Shown here piece after piece: positions 58,301-64,000 of a stretch of DNA of 64,000 nt. Under the pieces are notes generated by a model, which was not told the DNA's origin, did no database searches, and saw only the letters and a list, made by a program, of their open reading frames with translations. Every line of letters begins with the position of its first letter. Within the stretch, counting starts at the first letter, position 1. The stretch is from Lasiosphaeris hirsuta (Eukaryota; Ascomycota; Sordariomycetes; Sordariales; Lasiosphaeriaceae). Made by a program: the position numbers and the translations under genes. The stretch lies in NCBI GenBank assembly GCA_030549175.1, contig JAUKUA010000001.1, positions 6,572,001 through 6,636,000 of the forward strand. Direction: 5' to 3'.

Positions 58301-58960
58301 ACTTACCTCGGCCACTCCGGTACCATCCTCTACGCTAACTCGACCATCACCCGCTTCGCGCACAAGATGCAGTCTCTCCTCCTTGGCAACCCACGTAGGT
58401 AGCACCCTCCCTCCCCCCCCTCCTTGATCCAAATCACTGACCTGAACCCAGACTCCATAAACGCCCCCGCAACTCTCTCCTCCAGTATAATATCCACTGT
58501 CCGCGCCGACGCCCTGCGTTCCCTCGGCGCCGACCCCGCCCACTTCGACCTCGTCTTTGTGTCCAATGGGACCTATGAGTCGTATGCGGTTGTAGAGAAG
58601 GCAGCCAACGAGAGGGGTATCTACATCCGGTCCGGAGGTACGTGTCGCCGAGGTGGGAGAGGCGTGCGGGCTTGCTGACGTGGGGTCTCAGGGATTTGTT
58701 GTCCAGGGGGTGTGTACTCTGCTCTGCAGTATGAGCCATGGCATCTGAACAGAGCGAGATCCGCGGGGCATCACTGCGGTATGTATTCCTCTCGTGTCAA
58801 AGTGCTGTCGTTGCTAACACTGTATCGCAGGATCCAACGGCTTGAGTGTTATTAATGGGCTGCCAAGTGGGTAGGTGCCAACCTTCTCGATGCTGTTGAT
58901 ATCATGGTCAACCAAAGCATCACCAGCTAATGTTCACTCAGCGTTGCCCATATAAAAGCC
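58301..58960 (+). pseudogene. Molybdenum cofactor sulfurase-like gene, internally deleted
   Basis: Four segments keep sound splice sites and agreeing phases: 58304-58394, 58452-58637, 58692-58778 and 58831-58870. They read TYLGHSGTILYANSTITRFA, LLLGNPHSINAPA, ADPAHFDLVFVSNGT, then directly YAVVEKAANERGIYIRSGG, CCPGGVYSALQYEPWHLNRA and SVINGLPSG. The first half matches the N-terminal end of the class-V aminotransferase fold of fungal cofactor sulfurases, which put the terminal sulfur on the cofactor of xanthine dehydrogenase and aldehyde oxidase. The second half matches its C-terminal end. The some 250-300 residues between, including the PLP lysine, are missing, yet the junction (about 58575) is in frame. 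I see no start exon and no MOSC domain, so it is probably non-functional as a sulfurase. Confidence 0.75.
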
Positions 58961-59163
58961 CACCAAGTAATATGCAATTATTATCTTCCTTTCCCTACGT
59001 TACTCAATACTAAGACACACATGTACACACTGTCTATAGGGGGTTCGAGTCTAAGAAGCTCGCCAATATCTGGGGCACAATGCCCTATGAGAAAAGAGTC
59101 AATCCACTCGACAGCCCACCGTACTAAATACCCAACCAAGGTGGCAAAATCATATGAACCGAA
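58871..59163. other. Short gap between relics
   Basis: Contains a possible further degraded sulfurase exon after an AG near 58941, reading GVAHIK. Nothing else assignable. Confidence 0.4.
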
Positions 59164-60870
59164 TCACAAGGCGTCCTCCTCCTCACTTGTTACTTCCTCT
59201 GTTGGGCCTCCAGTCCTGATTATCTCCCAAAGACTCTCATAGCCCTCAAATCTTGCCACATCTCTCGGGCCCATCTGGTCCGCGACTCCGTCAACGCGTG
59301 ATCCAAAGTCAATAAGCAATTGAGTGGCCGCAAAAAACATCTGGATACGGCAGGTCCTCGATGCTGTGTCTGGCATGGCTAAAAAGATGTTGCAAGGGTA
59401 GCTTTGATCTCCTCCTATCCCATAACGTGACCCCACTCCAACCCAGAGATTTTGCGTTCTGGACTTCTCCATTGGGGTCTACGCCGTGCTCCAAAACCAG
59501 GTGTATCATACCCGGGGATACACGCCACTTGATGGTGGAGAGGCCGACAGCGATGTGCAGACTGCTACGTGGAAAGGTGTCCAGCCAACGGGGTCGGCAA
59601 GAGTCACATCAGCAGGAAAATACCCCTTTGACAAGAGTTTGCATGACTTCGATGTTACCAGTGAAGGCAGCTACATGCGGGTATGTGGCGCCGGGCCCAG
59701 ATACTATGTCGTTGAATACATCTTGCCCCATGTCGAAGCAGAGCTCAAGAATCTCCTTCGTCATCCATAAGTTTTCGTCTTGGATCGCTGTGGTGAGAAG
59801 TTCCTTCCCGCTTTGTCAATCGGAGTATTCGCCAGTATACTAGTCCGGCAACTTGGTCCATCCCGATCAAAATACCCCTTGGTATATACCATTTTAGTGG
59901 TGTCCCAAACTGCGGTTTACACCGGCATGCTATAAGACTTGAGATAGCAGCGTCTTTCCGCACCCGGCTGCTGCTTTTAGGTCAATGTTTTGCCATTATA
60001 ACAATGACCATACGTGGACCGCAAACCCATAGCAGATTCTCCCCGTAACCGTCCCTCCAGTTCATATACTCGCTTAACTCCAGGATCGTCTCCCGAGTGC
60101 CCGGGCACAGCTTCTCGGCGACGGCGTCAAGCGACACACACGGTGAATCGAATTTTGGTTCGAACCAGCTCAGGAGTATCTCAAGCTCTTTGACTGTTGC
60201 AAGCTTGTCAGATACCACCCCGGTACGGTTGACAGTAGTACAAACTGTCTTTCATGTCTGTCAGTTGGCGATGGTTGGCAATTGTGACGCTCCTGTAAGA
60301 TTGAGTTGAGCGAGTGCTAGTGGAGGACATGACGATGTAGCTCACAGATTGTCGGCACCCAACGATGAGCTAAACAGGTTGGCAAAGCGATCTAACATTT
60401 GCACCCTCGCCTGCGTGTCTGCTTCCGAGAATGGCCAGGTGAGCATCCCAATCTTGCCGCGGACTCCTGGCTTCAGTAGCTTTTCGGATAGAACCAGTCA
60501 GAGCTTGCTCAGCTCGCCTTCGCATTCTTGGAGGATATTGGGCGATATCCCAGGGCCACCGAGAAGGGCTTGCATGTCGGGGGCACAGGCCGCCTCCGAG
60601 ACTTGCTGGACCTTCAAAAAGAACTGAGGTAAGAGCAGAGAGCCCCTGGGTCTACGAGCTCCATGTCTTGGTAGAGCCCTTCACGGCTGACATATACTGG
60701 AAGCTCAGCTGTGATAGCTGGACGATAACTCCAACTAGGCCAGCTACGGAAGGGCTGCTATGCTCAGCGCAGCGGATCAGCCATCGAGACCGAGAGTATC
60801 GCTTTTGGCACGTCTTAAGACGATGAAGAAGAAAGATGGAAGGTGGGGTTAAGAAAATGAGGAGCATTTC
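59164..60870 (-). pseudogene. Degenerate fungal STAND/NLR-like gene (HeLo-like N, NACHT, ankyrin)
   Basis: Read on the minus strand, pieces in changing frames follow the order of fungal NLR-like proteins. Near 60730-60660: GLVGVIVQLSQLSFQYMSAV, typical of the N-terminal helical domain. Near 60620-60350: LKVQQVSEAACAPDMQALLG, then LTWPFSEADTQARVQMLDRF and LFSSSLGAD, the later part of that domain. Near 60160-60000: CPGTRETILELSEYMNW and NLLWVCGP, leading into the NTPase. Near 59985-59945: KAAAGCGKTLLSQVL, a Walker A remnant. From about 59800: ELLTTAIQ and VAAFTGNIEVMQTLV, and near 59500 MIHLVLEHGVDPNGE, both ankyrin. Most of the NTPase is gone, and stops and frameshifts separate the pieces. Intact relatives act in allorecognition or immunity-like cell death; here only a relic remains. 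Confidence 0.72.
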
Positions 60871-61358
60871 GGGTGCATATAGCCATTTCAGGCCAAGCAA
60901 TCAGACATCACGGAAGGTACGTTGCCTAAGTTTTGCGGGGTGTTGGCAGATGAAGCCTTCCCCAACTTTCTACTACCATTAAGTCCAAGCGACAATGCGG
61001 TAGGTTTCGCTCAGTGGGCCTTTCAATACGAGGCCGGATTTAAAAGACATTCCTCTCCCATACTGCCTCGAGCTTTCTTGGCCTTGACAATTTGTGGTAG
61101 AATTAGTCACGTCTCTGCTTGAGGGGCTGTTCTGGTGCGAAGATGGCGCCTTCCCCGTCATCAACAACGCGAATGACTGGCTTGGTTGAAGGAATCGGCA
61201 TAAGTTGTTGGGCAGCAACCCCGCCGGAACTATGAAGGGCCTTCCTGTTATGGAATTACATGATATCAATATTGGGATTTCCCCCCCAGTTCTTTCCTTC
61301 GGCTCCAAATCCCATCTTCACACTCCCTACTTGGAAAGATTCTAGGGGTAAAAATATC
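60871..61358. other. Intergenic between NLR relic and 5S copy
   Basis: No feature recognised. Confidence 0.4.
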
Positions 61359-61475
61359 ACATACGACCATAGGTACTGGAGAACTCAGGATCCCGTACAC
61401 TATCCTATCGATAAGCTAGTGACCGCTAGACTAGTAGTTGGTTCGGTGACGACTAGCGAATCCCTGGTGTTGTAT
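61359..61475 (+). rRNA. Divergent 5S rRNA copy (possible pseudogene)
   Basis: The 5' end ACATACGACCATAG is that of fungal 5S rRNA. Its end pairs with GTTGTAT at the 3' end. Internal blocks match too: GATCCCGT, GATAAGC, CTAGTAGTTGG, GGTGACGAC and AGCGAATCCC. These blocks include the regions used by the internal Pol III promoter. A TTTT run follows directly (61477-61480). The length is about 117 nt, against near 120 for Pezizomycotina. The middle (about 61400-61430) departs from the usual sequence and has several likely C-to-T differences. Dispersed single 5S copies and pseudogenes are normal in this group. It lies among gene relics, so decay is plausible. Confidence 0.85.
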
Positions 61476-64000
61476 CTTTTGGGCCTCCACCTCTTCCCAT
61501 TTTGCTCCACCATCTCCACTCACCCAACCCTCCCGACATCAAACCTTCCAACCCACCATTCAGTTTTCGGTGATTGTAATGCATCGTGTCGATACAAAAT
61601 ATTTCGCTTTCGTTACAATAAGCTAAACCAGAGTTTGAGGCATGGAGCATGGGTTGGCGTTGAAAGTTGTGGTGTCACTCGGGATAGCATCATCCACGCT
61701 TACCCATCTCCACTACCATTCTTCTATATAACAGACAACTGATGCCTTTGCTTGTCTTGCAAGAAATGAAATCTTCATAGTGTAACTATACCCGGAACGA
61801 CAATGCTACAACTCTCGTGGCTGTATCTCGCCGCGTCGTAACTCCTGGCAGTTGTCTGTTCGTGACTCTGGGCGATATTGTCTGGGGTATATAAATTTGG
61901 ACATCCTACATGATGAATAAAGTGGCAGGCAACTGAACGGTAATATGCAAAAGCACTCTTTGAACTTGTGTCTTGAAGAATGGGATTGGCATTGCTTACA
62001 TCAATTGTGAGTCGTGGGTCAGTGGTCCATCAACACAACTTCATCACAACGTCTACAATATACCAACGTACCTCTTTCAGGGTGCATCTCGCGTTTATAA
62101 TTTATATATTTAAACAATACCGACACCATCACTTTATCTAGTGATAGTCCTAGACTCAAAACTCATTTCCCTCTCCAAAGGGTAAGGTATCGCCAAAGCG
62201 GATACAACCCTGAAGACCCCCTTTCCGGCACACTCGCACACCTCACTATTGAACCAAAAAGCCACCGACCAGGAATCCGGAAATCGGAGATCGCCCATAT
62301 CATTCGATTCTTTTGTGAGAAATGACAGAGATGTGCGCTAAGAGCTGCCTAGCACGCCCTATAAACCAGCCCAGCAAGCCACCATGACAGCCCCCCCCTC
62401 TCCCCCCCTCCTTCTCGCAGGCATCTCCATCCTCTCGAGCTAGCGACTGCCTTCCTCTCGAAAAAATGCCGCCTCGAGTCACCGAGCCTAGCACGTATCC
62501 AGGCGTGCAGGCGTGCAGGCGTCCAGCTGTCCATTAGTGCTGAACACAGCGTGAGGCGCGACGCGTCTTCTCCTTGTTGGGGGGTGAGAAGTCCCAGGGG
62601 AGGCAGCTGGATTGGGGTAATCACAAAAAGCAAAGCTGCATGCCGCACGAGATGGGAAATCCTGGAATTCCAATGGCTGATGCCAGAATTGGCATGTATC
62701 GCGTCCGCCAGACTTTTGTGTTTACGGCAGTCAGCCGTGCTTCGTGATGCGACTGGACAGTTGCGCCTCGCCACATCTATGTATATAAATACACAAGAAG
62801 GGAAGACCTGTCGCTGCCCAATCCCCAGAGCCGCGCCGGGTCGAAAGACCACGAAGGCTCGGTTGGAGTAAGCCCGAGGGGCTTCCTCTCGTGATATTGG
62901 AGATGAGAAGTCTGAGGGGCAATCTCGTGGCGCTTTCGTGGCTGCCCACAGGAATGTCGTCCCTTGAACAACGACACGTCTGTCGTCATTGCGTGGGGCC
63001 TGCAAATGCATGTCTAAGACACATATTGACGGTGGCGCGTCCTAAAAATGGAATGCTGTCTGTCTTAGACACGTCTTGCCCACATTCCCAGCGTCTCACC
63101 GCCGTCTCCAGACGCTATTTCATCCGCCTGGTCACATGAGGCCGATTGGATCTCATATTTGCGCCTGCGCTTTGGGGACTGTGGGGCTCAATACGAAGTA
63201 TGAGCGCAGCTGCAGAGAAAGGAAGACACTATTTAGACACGACGAGCTGCCCAGGGTCGTCGTGTGCGGGCCGACCCAGTCTGGCATCTTTGGCGTCTTC
63301 TCATTCGCATTCTTTGAGAGTGCATATCTGCCTGAGCCAGGGTTAACAATCCGAGTCTCTAGAAAAGGGGTCAAATGGGCGTCGAATCAGAGAATCGAGA
63401 TTTTACAAACTTCTCCTACTGGTGGTTTAGATATGTACGATTGTGTGGGGGTCACGGGCTGGCCTCGGCACATCTGAATTACACCGTCGAGATAACACCG
63501 TCGAGACCGGTCTCGAGCTCCGCAGGGAAGCGCAATGATACCATCGCATGTGAGAGGATGATGTCGCCACCACAAGCTCGAGTCACAGAGTTTCTCAGGC
63601 CGGGGTAGCGTTCCATCAGCAGACCCAAGAGCTGCGAGCTGTGATGGTGAGATGCGATGTAACAGCTGGCAAGCTTCTCGGCGGCATGCGGGAATTCCGC
63701 TTGAGGCTCTTCTTGCCCGTCTTTCCATCCCGCCATTTGGAAATCCCGCGTCGCCACTGAATTGGGGAAAATGAGGGGAGGGGGAGTGTGTTGGCTATCT
63801 CCAACCCAACCGGGAAGTCTTCTAGAATGATGGATCTCCTTTCACGTTGTTTTTCTGCCACTATCATCGCGGTCCGCCTGAACAACTCGGGCGAGAGGTT
63901 CGGCATACGCGAAACCATCCAGGCCAATTGTCTTGCTGATTCAAGACGTAACCTGAACCGGCAATTTCGACAGGAGGATTGCTCTTTAGAACCTAAACAG
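61476..64000. other. Gene-free right end
   Basis: 2.5 kb with no recognisable gene. Two 11-bp palindromes at 63011-63021 and 63061-63071, each the reverse complement of the other, are the only structure noted, besides short GCGTGCAG-type repeats near 62505-62520. Confidence 0.5.

Noticed and set aside
1..64000. Biosynthetic cluster, CRISPR array, or bacterial-type operon
   Set aside because: No regularly spaced repeats and no adjacent biosynthetic genes were seen; gene functions are unrelated, and orientation and spacing are typical of fungal housekeeping regions.

Overview
The window is nuclear DNA from a filamentous ascomycete (Pezizomycotina, probably Sordariomycetes). The evidence is: GT-AG introns of about 45-75 nt with CTAAC/CTGAC-type branch points; a Zn2Cys6 regulator with the usual intron inside its zinc cluster; a QDE-3/Sgs1-type RecQ helicase; an NrtA/NIT-10-type nitrate transporter; a dispersed 5S rRNA copy; and remnants of a fungal STAND/NLR gene. 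Coordinates and splice models were built by hand from reading frame, splice sites and family resemblance. No search was run.

From 1 to 54 kb the window is a normal euchromatic gene neighbourhood. In order: a DUF1765 protein (+, 1932-6191); two intron-bearing tRNA genes, Tyr(GTA) on + and Val(AAC) on -; cystathionine gamma-lyase (-); a Zn2Cys6 regulator (+); ribosome assembly factor Rpf2 (-, five exons); a MYND zinc-finger protein (+) whose N-terminus looks built from a duplicated exon-intron unit; a nitrate transporter (-) with a reading-frame break in its central loop and NIT4-like and GATA sites upstream; a DUF1275 membrane protein (+); the RecQ helicase (+, 26365-32262); an unrecognised Ser-rich protein (-); a KAR9 cortical protein (+); an 11-exon, 1786-residue ankyrin protein with an N-terminal nucleotidyltransferase-like signature (-); an 87-residue two-helix membrane protein in three small exons (-); and a GPI-anchored, copper-only type superoxide dismutase (+).

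From about 55 kb to the end no intact gene is visible. The sequence holds relics: a molybdenum cofactor sulfurase-like gene that has lost its middle but keeps spliceable exons in frame (58.3-58.9 kb); a decayed HeLo-like/NACHT/ankyrin gene (59.2-60.9 kb); and a divergent 5S rRNA copy (61.36 kb). This looks like an accessory or decaying segment.

The genes do not form a metabolic cluster. The best leads for something undescribed are the nucleotidyltransferase-like plus Cys-cluster plus ankyrin protein, the in-frame shortened cofactor sulfurase, the duplicated exon-intron module in the MYND gene, and the seven-residue repeat in the RecQ N-terminus.
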